DNA of 64,000 bases from UBA1447 sp964612185. GTDB lineage: Bacteria; Bacillota; Clostridia; Oscillospirales; Acutalibacteraceae. Position numbers and translations under genes: made by a program. The stretch is from positions 1-64,000 of the forward strand of contig CAZTCR010000013.1 of NCBI GenBank assembly GCA_964612185.1. Direction: 5' to 3'. Below, in pieces: positions 43,269 through 51,380 of this stretch. Below the pieces are notes generated by a model. The model saw nothing but the letters and a program-made list of their open reading frames with translations. It was not told where the DNA came from and did not search any database. How positions within the stretch are numbered: position 1 is the first letter of the stretch; each line of letters opens with the position of its first letter.

Positions 43269-43283
43269 ATGGTAAAAGATTTT

Positions 43284-43319
43284 GCGGGACCGTCTCAACC
43301 GGAGGCGGTCCCGCTTTTT
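43284..43319 (+). terminator. Terminator after the TetR gene
   Basis: GCGGGACCGTCTC pairs with GAGGCGGTCCCGC over thirteen base pairs (one G-T) around a five-base loop, followed by five T. Confidence 0.9.
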
Positions 43320-43334
43320 ATTAGAAGCTGTGCT

Positions 43335-44075
43335 TTATCTGCGCCTTTTACGCCGTTTAAAAACTCTTTTTGTGCCGCCGATGTCCAGCAGCATATACAT
43401 CGCTGTCATGACGATTAACGCCAGCGTACCCAGAATAAACACCTGCGGAATACCGTCGATAACAAACGGTAAGCCGGAACGCAAAAAGATATAATCATAC
43501 GCGCCGGTTTTCCCCAGCAGCTTTGGCATATACTCGCTGTTGAACAGATGGATAAACAACCCAATGATAGAAAGCCAGACAAATTTGAGTTTCGGCTTAA
43601 AATGACCGGTGGCATATTCAAAAACGGGTATAAAGATAATCGCCGTATGCTGCAGAATGCTTTTGAGGATGCCAAAACTGAGGTATTCATTGGTAAATAT
43701 GCCCTGCGGATAAACAAAGGTAATCACGCCACCCACAAAGGCAAACACATAAAACAGTTCTTTGAGAATCTTGTTTTTTGACAGCGCGATAAGCGGTACC
43801 AGAATCCCCGCCAGATTGCACGGATAAAACGGGTAAAGGTCCACCAATTTTTCACCGTTCATCCAAAAGATAATCCGCCAGAAAATCTCAAAAGCAATTG
43901 AAATCACCGCCGCGGTGACGATGACTTTGCGCTGGGACGCTTTGGACATTTTCGCGCCGGCCAGACACATGACAAAAGTTATCAAAATCAGGATGATAAC
44001 CGCGGACAAATGAATGGTGCCGTAAGAAAAATCGCCCGGCACGCCGCCCGTCCCTTTCCAAAAATCAATCGGCAT
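43335..44075 (-). CDS. YwaF-family membrane protein
   Basis: 246 residues with six to seven transmembrane helices. DLYPFYPCNLAGI, YPQGIF and the LQHTAIIFIPVF segment fit the TIGR02206/YwaF family of unknown function found in Bacillota. The ATG at 44075 follows GGGGG by about eight bases; upstream in-frame residues are not part of the family. It has a C-terminal Lys/Arg tail. Confidence 0.78.
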   Translation of the reverse strand: MPIDFWKGTGGVPGDFSYGTIHLSAVIILILITFVMCLAGAKMSKASQRKVIVTAAVISIAFEIFWRIIFWMNGEKLVDLYPFYPCNLAGILVPLIALSKNKILKELFYVFAFVGGVITFVYPQGIFTNEYLSFGILKSILQHTAIIFIPVFEYATGHFKPKLKFVWLSIIGLFIHLFNSEYMPKLLGKTGAYDYIFLRSGLPFVIDGIPQVFILGTLALIVMTAMYMLLDIGGTKRVFKRRKRRR

Positions 44076-44170
44076 TAAGATGCCCCCTCTCTTATCTATC
44101 ATCATAACAATTCCGGATGGAGGTGTCAATCGGAATTGGCAGGATTCCGTTGCTGTCCGCCGTTTTATTC

Positions 44171-44199
44171 TTGATTGTTAACATAATTTATTGTATAAT
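44171..44199 (+). promoter_or_regulatory. Promoter of the flavoprotein gene
   Basis: TTGATT (44171-44176), 17-base spacer, TATAAT (44194-44199). Its position shows that translation must start downstream, at the ATG at 44267. Confidence 0.7.
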
Positions 44200-44266
44200 A
44201 ACAATATTGACAAACTGTATTTTAGCGAGACGGCAAAATCTTCTGAATACAGATCGGAGTTTTTTT

Positions 44267-45661
44267 ATGAAAGAAGAAGTCAAATGGAATGAACAAGTCG
44301 ATGTGCTGGTTGTCGGCACCGGCTTTGCCGGTTTATCCGCGGCTATTGAAGCCCGCGAAGCAGGTAAAAGCGTAATCGTCATCGAAAAAATGAAAACCGC
44401 GGGCGGCAACTCCGTTATCAGCGACGGGGGGATTGCTGCGCCCGGTACCGAACTGCAAAAAAAGCGGGGCATTGAAGACAGCGAGCAGATGATGTATGAC
44501 GATATGTTAAAAGCAGGTCTCGGCCTGAATCAGCCAAAACTGCTGCATACGGTTGTCTCCAATGCGAAAGCCGCCTTTGAATGGACTGTTGAAACCCTAC
44601 ATGTGCCTTATTTGGACCGGGTTGATATCTTTGGCGGTCATCGTGTCGCCAGATGTTATACGCCGGAAGGGATAAGCGGCGCAACGACACTGAAAAAGAT
44701 GCTGCAAAAAGTCGAAGCGCTGGGGATTCCGGTTCTTTACAGCACTTCTTTTCGATCCATCCTAACGGATGAACACGGTCATGTGACAGGCGTTGCTGTT
44801 TTGAAGGAATATGATTACAAAACCGACAAAGGGCTCCCCGCCAATATTCGTACCCAAAATGGCATCATACTCGCATCGGGGGGGTATGGAGCAGATGTGA
44901 CTTTCCGGTCCATTCAAGACCCGAGACTGGATAAGAACATTCTGACAACCAACAAACCCTTTGCGACTGCGGAGGCTTTAAAGTCGGCTCTGCAAATAGG
45001 TGCCGCGCCGGTTCAGCTCTCGCACATCCAACTTGGTGCCTGGGCATCACCGGACGAACCCGGTTTTGGGCACGGCCCGCTGTTTGCCGATTATATTTTA
45101 TTTCAATATGGTGTGATTATTGATCCCCTTACGGGCGAAAGGTTTGTAAACGAATTGGGTGATCGCAAACAATTGTCTGACGCCATTCTAAACATTGGAC
45201 ACCCTTGTGTTGGAATCGCTGATGATAAAGCGGTCAAATATGCAGGTTGGGATATCTCAAAAGCCATTCAAAACGGGGTGGTCAAACTTTACAACACCAT
45301 GGAGGACTTGGCAGCTTTCTACGGCATCAATGCCGATGCGCTTCAAACATCCATTCACCGTTATAACGGGTTTGTACAAAAAGGATTCGATGAGGATTTC
45401 CGGAAACCTATTGTGGCCGAAGCCGCTCCGATTGAAAACGCGCCGTTCTACGCGATGCGTTTGTGGCCGAAAGTTCACTTCACTATGGGTGGTCTGTTCA
45501 TCAATGAAAAAGCGCAGGTTTTGGATTTTAACGGCAAACCTATTGCCGGGTTGTATGCCGCGGGCGAGGTTGTCGGCGGTGTCCACGGAGCCAGCCGTTT
45601 AGGCAGCTGCGCCATTACGGAGTGTATTGTTTTCGGTCGAATTGCCGGGCAAAACATATAA
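44267..45661 (+). CDS. FAD-dependent fumarate-reductase-like flavoprotein
   Basis: 464 residues of the flavocytochrome c/fumarate reductase family: dinucleotide loop VVGTGFAGLSAAIEA (near residue 15), TAGGNSVISDGG, and HGASRLGSCAI near the end. It lacks the heme domain and FMN-binding domain and has no signal peptide in the chosen frame. Family members reduce fumarate, urocanate and other alkenoates. The upstream in-frame hydrophobic stretch (44117-44210) lies over the promoter and is not translated in this reading. A bidirectional terminator follows. Confidence 0.85.
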   Translation: MKEEVKWNEQVDVLVVGTGFAGLSAAIEAREAGKSVIVIEKMKTAGGNSVISDGGIAAPGTELQKKRGIEDSEQMMYDDMLKAGLGLNQPKLLHTVVSNAKAAFEWTVETLHVPYLDRVDIFGGHRVARCYTPEGISGATTLKKMLQKVEALGIPVLYSTSFRSILTDEHGHVTGVAVLKEYDYKTDKGLPANIRTQNGIILASGGYGADVTFRSIQDPRLDKNILTTNKPFATAEALKSALQIGAAPVQLSHIQLGAWASPDEPGFGHGPLFADYILFQYGVIIDPLTGERFVNELGDRKQLSDAILNIGHPCVGIADDKAVKYAGWDISKAIQNGVVKLYNTMEDLAAFYGINADALQTSIHRYNGFVQKGFDEDFRKPIVAEAAPIENAPFYAMRLWPKVHFTMGGLFINEKAQVLDFNGKPIAGLYAAGEVVGGVHGASRLGSCAITECIVFGRIAGQNI

Positions 45662-45677
45662 CACAAATCACCAAAAA

Positions 45678-45715
45678 AGCGGGGGTATGTACAAAAGACT
45701 GTACATACCCCCGCT
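45678..45715. terminator. Bidirectional terminator between flavoprotein and opu genes
   Basis: AGCGGGGGTATGTACA pairs perfectly with its complement around a six-base loop, with A-rich sequence on the left and TTCTATTCT on the right, so it serves both convergent units. Confidence 0.88.
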
Positions 45716-45736
45716 TCTATTCTGTTCGATTTTGTT

Positions 45737-46633
45737 TTAATCAATCAAACCTTTGTCTTTAAGCATTGCCCTGGCAACAGTCTTCACATCGGTGCCCTCA
45801 TCAGCCCTGAGGTTATAATCCTGCAGTTCGGCTTCTGTCCAGTTTCCGCCAAGTTTATTCAGCAACTCAACCAGTTCCGGATTAGCATCCGCAAAAGTCT
45901 GTTTCATGATAGGCGTTACATAATACGGCGGGAAAAAGTTCAGGTTGTCTTCAAGGTTCACAAGATTGTATTTTTTTATGCGGCCGTCCGTGCTGTAAGA
46001 TGAATTGACATCAAGCTGTCCGTCTTTGAGTGCCGCGTAAGTAAGCCCCTGATCCATCGGCTTTTCTTCTTTGAACTCCAAGCTGGCATACGCTTCTTTC
46101 AAGCCCTTTATTCCGTCAGTACGAATAATAAACTCATTATCGGAGCCGAGAACCATGTTTTTTGAATGGGGAATTAAATCCGCGATAGTTTTAAGTCCCA
46201 ATTCGTCTGCCGTTTCCTGTCTGACAGACAGTACATAAGTATTATTCCAACCCAACGGTTCCAGCCAGGTAATCCCGTCTCTTTTCTCGCACTCGGCTTT
46301 TACATAGTCATAAGTTTCCTGAACACCGAGTATTTCTGTTTGTTCCAATATGGCGCCGTACGCGCTGCCGGTGAACTCCGCGTACATGTCAATTTCATCG
46401 TTTTGCAAGGCACCGTAACAAAGCATTGTACCGCCAAGCTCTGTTACTTCTGTTTTATACTCGCTGTTTTCTTCAATATAAATAGCCAGCAATTGCCCCG
46501 TTATTCTTTGTTCCGTATAGTTCTTATGGGCGATTTTTATCGTTTTTTCCTCTGTTTCTTTTTTTGAACAACCTGTCAATGCAAGTGTTGACATCATTAT
46601 CAATGCCATTATTACAGCTGTAATCCTTTTCAT
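45737..46633 (-). CDS. opuC: Osmoprotectant ABC transporter substrate-binding lipoprotein
   Basis: 298 residues. A lipoprotein signal ends LALTGC (lipid Cys near residue 22). The OpuAC/ProX-type binding domain begins IKIAHKNYTEQRITGQLL and includes YAEFTGSAYG and YVLSVRQETADE. Such proteins bind glycine betaine, choline or carnitine. AGAAGGAG precedes the ATG. Last of the three opu genes. Confidence 0.9.
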   Translation of the reverse strand: MKRITAVIMALIMMSTLALTGCSKKETEEKTIKIAHKNYTEQRITGQLLAIYIEENSEYKTEVTELGGTMLCYGALQNDEIDMYAEFTGSAYGAILEQTEILGVQETYDYVKAECEKRDGITWLEPLGWNNTYVLSVRQETADELGLKTIADLIPHSKNMVLGSDNEFIIRTDGIKGLKEAYASLEFKEEKPMDQGLTYAALKDGQLDVNSSYSTDGRIKKYNLVNLEDNLNFFPPYYVTPIMKQTFADANPELVELLNKLGGNWTEAELQDYNLRADEGTDVKTVARAMLKDKGLID

Positions 46634-46707
46634 TTTTTCTCCTTCTAACTTATTATAAATTTATTTTTTGGGACTCTAAGCTTGCTGCTATCCCCCTTTC
46701 AATGTAT

Positions 46708-47361
46708 TTAAGTTGTTTGAATCCCATTTGATGTGAGTTTCTTTTCTATCTTTCCCAGTACAGAATCGGCAAACAGGGCTAAAACTGCCGCCGAAGTCGC
46801 GCCTGCGAGAATCATACTCAAGTTGGCCATGCCGATGCCCTGGTAGATAACATCGCCAAGACCGCCCGCTCCGATTAATGTCGCTATTGTCGCGACACCT
46901 ATGCATGTAACGGTGGCTATTCGAACCCCGCCCATAATGACGGCAACCGAAAGCGGCATTTCAACTTTATAAAGAATCTGGAACTTTGTCATGCCCATCC
47001 CCGTAGCCGCTTCCCTGATAGCGGGGTCAACATTTTTTATGCCAATATAGGTGTTCTTGATGATTGGCAGCAGCGCATACAGAAAAAGAGCAAAAATAGC
47101 ATTCGTGCGCCCAATGCCGAATATTGAAATCATAAAAGCAAAAAGCGCCAGGCTCGGAACGGTTTGAATAATATTCGCAATGCCTAAAATAAAATCGGCG
47201 ACTCTTTTGTTTTTTGTAATCAGCACACCCAACGGGATTCCGATCAAACAGGAAAAAGCAACTGCTGTGAGCGACATGCTCATATGGTCAGCCGACTTCT
47301 CCAAAATATGCTGCCAGTTGTTGGTCAAATAATCTATAAATTTCGCAAAATTAAAATCCAT
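46708..47361 (-). CDS. opuB: Osmoprotectant ABC transporter permease
   Basis: 217 residues with about five to six helices and the inner-membrane signature EAATGMGMTKFQILYKVEMP (EAA loop that docks to the ATPase). The start codon shares one base with the stop of the ATPase gene (TAATG), so translation is coupled. Only one permease is present, which would act as a homodimer. Confidence 0.92.
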   Translation of the reverse strand: MDFNFAKFIDYLTNNWQHILEKSADHMSMSLTAVAFSCLIGIPLGVLITKNKRVADFILGIANIIQTVPSLALFAFMISIFGIGRTNAIFALFLYALLPIIKNTYIGIKNVDPAIREAATGMGMTKFQILYKVEMPLSVAVIMGGVRIATVTCIGVATIATLIGAGGLGDVIYQGIGMANLSMILAGATSAAVLALFADSVLGKIEKKLTSNGIQTT

Positions 47362-48500
47362 TAATAGTCCTCGCTTTCGGGCATAACATCGGTTATAACA
47401 TTGAGAATACTCGTATCCGTTATGATGCCAATCAACAAACCTTCGTCATCAAGAACAGGTGTATACCTCAAGTTCCCTTCTTTTCTCATTGTCAGCACGC
47501 TGGCCAGGCACGCGTCCTTGTGCGTGCTCTTAAAATCGGTTTTCATGATGTCTTTCATTTTCAAATCCGAGCTTTCTGTACTTCTTAACCTGTTAATACC
47601 AACAATCCCCAGTATTTTGGTTTTGTTATCCAGCGATTTTTCCACAACAACCAACACCTGGGTGCCGCTCTCTTTCATGATTTCTATGGCATTGGCAATT
47701 GAACGGTTGCTTCCGATTCTGACGACTTTTTTGTCCATAACATCGGAAGCTTTCAGCATATCGGGTGTTTTCCACAACCTGTCTTTTCCGATAAAATTCT
47801 CCACAAAATCATTCACCGGGTTTTTAAGGAGTCCTTCGGGCGTATCATACTGCATGATTACCCCGTCTTTCATTAACGCCACCTTATTACCCAGCTTAAA
47901 AGCTTCGTCGATGTCATGCGTAACAAAGACAATGGTTTTATGCAATTCATCCTGCAGTTTCAGCAATTCGTCTTGCAGCTGTTCACGCGTTATCGGGTCC
48001 AGGGCGCTGAACGGCTCATCCATCAGGATAATATCCGGGTCATTCGCCAACGCCCGCGCGACACCGATTCGCTGCTGCTGTCCGCCGCTTAGTTCACTCG
48101 GAAAACGGTCAGCGTAATCATTGTAGGAAAGACCGACCATTTCCATGAGTTCTTTTACTTTTACCAGTATCTCTTGCGGTTTCTTTTTCACTAGTTTTGG
48201 GATAAGCGCTATGTTTTGACCGATTGTTAAATGCGGAAACAGACCAATCTGCTGTATTACATAGCCGATATTTCTGCGAAGCTCAATTTTTTCAAACAGC
48301 TTTATGTCTTTCCCGTTTATTAAAATGGCGCCGGATGTCGGCTCGATCAAGCGGTTGATCATTTTCATGGTTGTTGTCTTCCCGCAGCCGCTTTCACCAA
48401 TCAATACGGTAATTTCGCCGTCATTCATCACCAGGTTTAAATCATCAACAACATTTGTTGTGCCGTCAAAACTTTTAACAATCCCTTTAAGCTCAATCAT
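47361..48500 (-). CDS. opuA: Osmoprotectant ABC transporter ATPase with CBS pair
   Basis: 379 residues. ABC ATPase: Walker A GESGCGKTT (near 36), Q-loop YVIQQIG, signature LSGGQQQR and Walker B IILMDEPFSALD. A pair of CBS domains (about 255-370) follows. In OpuA-type ATPases the CBS domains sense ionic strength or bind c-di-AMP and gate transport. First structural gene after the promoter at 48687-48715. Confidence 0.95.
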   Translation of the reverse strand: MIELKGIVKSFDGTTNVVDDLNLVMNDGEITVLIGESGCGKTTTMKMINRLIEPTSGAILINGKDIKLFEKIELRRNIGYVIQQIGLFPHLTIGQNIALIPKLVKKKPQEILVKVKELMEMVGLSYNDYADRFPSELSGGQQQRIGVARALANDPDIILMDEPFSALDPITREQLQDELLKLQDELHKTIVFVTHDIDEAFKLGNKVALMKDGVIMQYDTPEGLLKNPVNDFVENFIGKDRLWKTPDMLKASDVMDKKVVRIGSNRSIANAIEIMKESGTQVLVVVEKSLDNKTKILGIVGINRLRSTESSDLKMKDIMKTDFKSTHKDACLASVLTMRKEGNLRYTPVLDDEGLLIGIITDTSILNVITDVMPESEDY

Positions 48501-48648
48501 ACTTGACCCCCGGCAGCAAGAACACAGCTTTTTGATTCACTGTTCTATAACGATTATTTGTCAACTTATTCATCCTTTCAAATTGTCCTTTTAATACCCG
48601 ATAACCTTTTCATATTTGTCATTTATACAAGCCCTTATTCGAACAATC

Positions 48649-48715
48649 CGACAACTTTATTTTGTTTTGGAGTTGTCGCTTTTAATATTATAGTGGATAT
48701 TCGCAATTTTGTCAA
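48649..48715 (-). promoter_or_regulatory. opu promoter with BusR-operator candidate
   Basis: On the minus strand a full consensus promoter is present: TTGACA (48710-48715), 17-base spacer, TATAAT (48687-48692). Eight bases beyond the -10 box begins an inverted repeat CGACAAC-N16-GTTGTCG (48672-48678 and 48649-48655), centre-to-centre 23 bases. A perfect promoter needs repression, and this spaced dyad fits a regulator reading two separated half sites, such as the BusR-like protein encoded just upstream. Confidence 0.75.
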
Positions 48716-48740
48716 AAAAAAAACAGCCGTTCATGGCTGT
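48714..48740 (-). terminator. Terminator after the BusR-like gene
   Basis: ACAGCC and GGCTGT pair around a six-base loop, followed by a run of about ten T that abuts the -35 box of the opu promoter. Regulator and transporter genes are thus separate transcripts. Confidence 0.85.
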
Positions 48741-48816
48741 CGGTTTGATTATTTGTACTATTTCGCACTAAGTTTGCACCAAAAAGGAGACAATCCTTCG
48801 CTGTTGCTGCGCATGA

Positions 48817-49437
48817 TTACCCGCCGATGAACGCTTCAATTCTCTGCGCGATTCCGGTGTCTCCCGTTACAATAATAATATCATCCGGTGCAAAAACCAA
48901 ATAAGGCCCCGGAGACAACACCATTTTCTCACCTCGTTTTACCGCGACGATGGTAGCGCCGGTATTTTGCCAAAACTTCATATCATGCACCGATTTGCCG
49001 ATAAGGGATGAATTGGCCGGTAACTCAAACTCCAATGTATATAAAGGGTTGCTTTTTCGATAGCGTTCGTTCATATCAAAGATACGGTCAATCAATTCAA
49101 TTATTCTTTCATTGATATCGTCGCGTTCTTTCATCAGAAGTCTAATCTCCCTTTTCAAACTTCTGAAATCCTTGCCTATATTATACTTTTCAATATATTC
49201 AGCCGCATTTTCTCTTGAAGTGACAAAAGCTCCGCTGCCCGGCAGCACCTTGATGATTTTCATATCTTCAAGAAGCTGGAAGGATCTTCTGATCGTTTCG
49301 GGCGAAACATGATATTCGCTCGACATAAGAGAGCGGCCTGAAATCTTCATGTTCTCCTTAAGCTCTCCATGCGCAATACGCGCCGCAATGTCCAAAGCGA
49401 CCTGCGAGTAGACCGGCGGTTCTGATTTTTGTTTCAA
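48817..49437 (-). CDS. busR: BusR-like regulator (GntR winged helix plus RCK_C)
   Basis: 206 residues. An N-terminal GntR-type winged helix (VYSQVALDIAARIAHGE, VSPETIRRSFQLLEDM, LPGSGAFV), a long coiled coil (about 80-120), and a C-terminal TrkA-C/RCK_C domain (PANSSLIGKSV, then VLSPGPYLVFAPDDIIIVTGD). This is the architecture of BusR of Streptococcus and Lactococcus, which binds c-di-AMP through RCK_C and represses betaine uptake genes. Next to opu genes the role is likely the same. The start is a TTG eight bases after AGAGGGG. The 200 bases upstream hold no gene; a TTGACA at 49582-49587 may be its -35 box. Confidence 0.88.
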   Translation of the reverse strand: MKQKSEPPVYSQVALDIAARIAHGELKENMKISGRSLMSSEYHVSPETIRRSFQLLEDMKIIKVLPGSGAFVTSRENAAEYIEKYNIGKDFRSLKREIRLLMKERDDINERIIELIDRIFDMNERYRKSNPLYTLEFELPANSSLIGKSVHDMKFWQNTGATIVAVKRGEKMVLSPGPYLVFAPDDIIIVTGDTGIAQRIEAFIGG

Positions 49438-49639
49438 TTTGGCCACCCCTCTTTTTTATACAAAAATTCTAAGTCTTCCCTTGATACTGTTTGCAGGTTG
49501 CCGGATCCTTTGGTTACGGTTCTGTTTGTTAAAATTTGCCCAAAGTTGCCCCAAAAGCATTCATTTTGTTAAATCCACGCCTGTCAAGCTTTTTAGCTTT
49601 ACACTAAAAACGTGCCCTCACAGCGCGGGTGAAACTAAC

Positions 49640-50956
49640 CTATATTCTATAAACAGCAAACTGCCTGATGTCCGGCACATCCGTGCTGTCCGTTATTTTG
49701 AGCTTGACACCGGTCACTTCAACATCATCAAACCGCTCGATTCTTTTATGACCGACGGAAAACCCCGAGCAGACTGTCCGGAATTCACCGTTCACAGCCG
49801 CTTCCACGGTATAGGCTCTTATCCGCTCGCCACGGGCGATGTTTTCCATGATAACAACATGGTTGATAACGGACGGCCGCGCAAAATAGAAAGCAATTTC
49901 AGTGCCCTCGCCGCCCGCTTTTGCAATCGGCTTGCCAAAGCGGTCTTTTATCAGTTGGCCAAATGCCTTAAACTGTTCAACATCCGCGTCCGGCACCAGG
50001 CCGCGGTCGTCAATCACCATACCGATGAGCAAATTGGAGTTGCTGCCAACGGAAGTATAATAGCGCTCCAGCAGCTCCTCCGGCTCAAAAATCAGGTCAT
50101 CTTCACCTGCGCGCCAGAACCAGCCGCCGCCGTTTGAAAGCAGGTAGCGGTTGGGCATATCCGTTTCGGCCGGTGCCCATACCCTGCCGTCCGGGTCGCC
50201 GATGCCGATTTCGGGCACTTGCTCCGTACCGGTAAAATCGCCGTCCGCCACATTGGTGGTGCTCCAGCAGGGGTTTGGCGCAAGACCGGACTCATTACCC
50301 ACCCATCGTAGTATGGACGGGAACTTTTCCGGCCCCTGAAAGCACACAGCGTTCGGCTGATATTTCAGTAACAGGGACAGCACATCGGGCCCGCCTTTTT
50401 CCGGCGGCAGCGCGCCGCCGTCAAACCAAATCTCAAACAGGTCTCCGTAGTGTGTCCACAGCTCGGTCAATTGTTTGATGACCATTTCATTGTATGCTTT
50501 TTGCTCGTCCTCGTCGCCGGAGAGCACCGTGCCGGGATTGTCCACACAAAAATAGCCGTTACACGCCACGCTATAATACAAGCCTGGCTTAATCCCGAAC
50601 TTTTTGCAGGACTTGATAAAGTCGCCGACAATGTCACCTTCCCCGTCTCGCCATGGCGCGCTTTTCACACTGTAATCGTGGGCCTCGGTCGGCCAGAGGG
50701 AAAAACCGGAGCAATGCTTCGCCACCAGCACGACATATTTCGCGCCCGCGGCGGCGGCGGTGCTCAGCCACTGGTCGGTGTCAAGCTGAGTGGGGTTGAA
50801 AATAGAAACATCCAGCGGATCGCCCCACCTTTTGCGGAAATCGAAGTCCGGATGGAACACCGGGATATCATAATGAATAAGCACGCCCAGCTCCATGTCC
50901 GCCCATTCCTGCTGCGCTTTGGTTGGTAAGGGTCTGCCGTTGTTAACCGGTTTCAT
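49640..50956 (-). CDS. GH29 alpha-L-fucosidase-like protein
   Basis: 438 residues. The TIM barrel carries MELGVLIHYD near the start, KYVVLVAKHCSGFSLWPT, GIKPGLYYS and EIWFDGGALPP with the GH29 nucleophile Asp. A C-terminal beta-sandwich (about 345-438) follows. No signal peptide; it would act on imported fucosides. The start ATG is preceded by AAAGGGG and lies four bases after the ridA stop. Confidence 0.88.
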   Translation of the reverse strand: MKPVNNGRPLPTKAQQEWADMELGVLIHYDIPVFHPDFDFRKRWGDPLDVSIFNPTQLDTDQWLSTAAAAGAKYVVLVAKHCSGFSLWPTEAHDYSVKSAPWRDGEGDIVGDFIKSCKKFGIKPGLYYSVACNGYFCVDNPGTVLSGDEDEQKAYNEMVIKQLTELWTHYGDLFEIWFDGGALPPEKGGPDVLSLLLKYQPNAVCFQGPEKFPSILRWVGNESGLAPNPCWSTTNVADGDFTGTEQVPEIGIGDPDGRVWAPAETDMPNRYLLSNGGGWFWRAGEDDLIFEPEELLERYYTSVGSNSNLLIGMVIDDRGLVPDADVEQFKAFGQLIKDRFGKPIAKAGGEGTEIAFYFARPSVINHVVIMENIARGERIRAYTVEAAVNGEFRTVCSGFSVGHKRIERFDDVEVTGVKLKITDSTDVPDIRQFAVYRI

Positions 50957-50960
50957 CTGT

Positions 50961-51350
50961 TCATCCCCTTTCAACGGCCCCGCAAACAGCGGTTGCCTCC
51001 AGTTCCATATTCAGCCCGAACGGCAGCTGATTGACCGGCACGATGCTGCGCGCGCATTTGTGTTCTCCCAGCGTTGCGGCATACATTTTGTTCACTTCGC
51101 CCCAGCTCGCCATATCGTGCACATAAATCGTAACGCGCAGCAGCATGTCGATGCCGCTGCTGCCCGCTTTTAATATCTCATTCAGGTTTTCAAAAATCTG
51201 CTTTGCCTCTGCTGCCATACCGCCGCTGACCGGTTCGCCCGCCGGGGTAATACCCAGCATGCCGGAAAGGTATAGAATCCCGTTGTGCCGCACTGCCTGA
51301 TGGTAATGACCTTTGGGCGGGCAGGCTTTGTCCGTATAAATAACATCCAT
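50961..51350 (-). CDS. ridA: RidA-family enamine/imine deaminase
   Basis: 129 residues of the YjgF/YER057c/UK114 family with GILYLSGMLGI, VTIYVHDMASW and the key Arg in ARSIVPV. RidA hydrolyses reactive 2-aminoacrylate-type enamines. Found between two glycosidase genes, it may instead act on a deaminated sugar. Confidence 0.88.
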   Translation of the reverse strand: MDVIYTDKACPPKGHYHQAVRHNGILYLSGMLGITPAGEPVSGGMAAEAKQIFENLNEILKAGSSGIDMLLRVTIYVHDMASWGEVNKMYAATLGEHKCARSIVPVNQLPFGLNMELEATAVCGAVERG

Positions 51351-51380
51351 TTTCAGTCCCCCTGTTCTATTCCGGGATAA

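Noticed and set aside
44117..44266. Hydrophobic N-terminal extension of the flavoprotein as a membrane anchor
   Set aside because: A TTGATT-N17-TATAAT promoter lies inside it, so transcription would start downstream.
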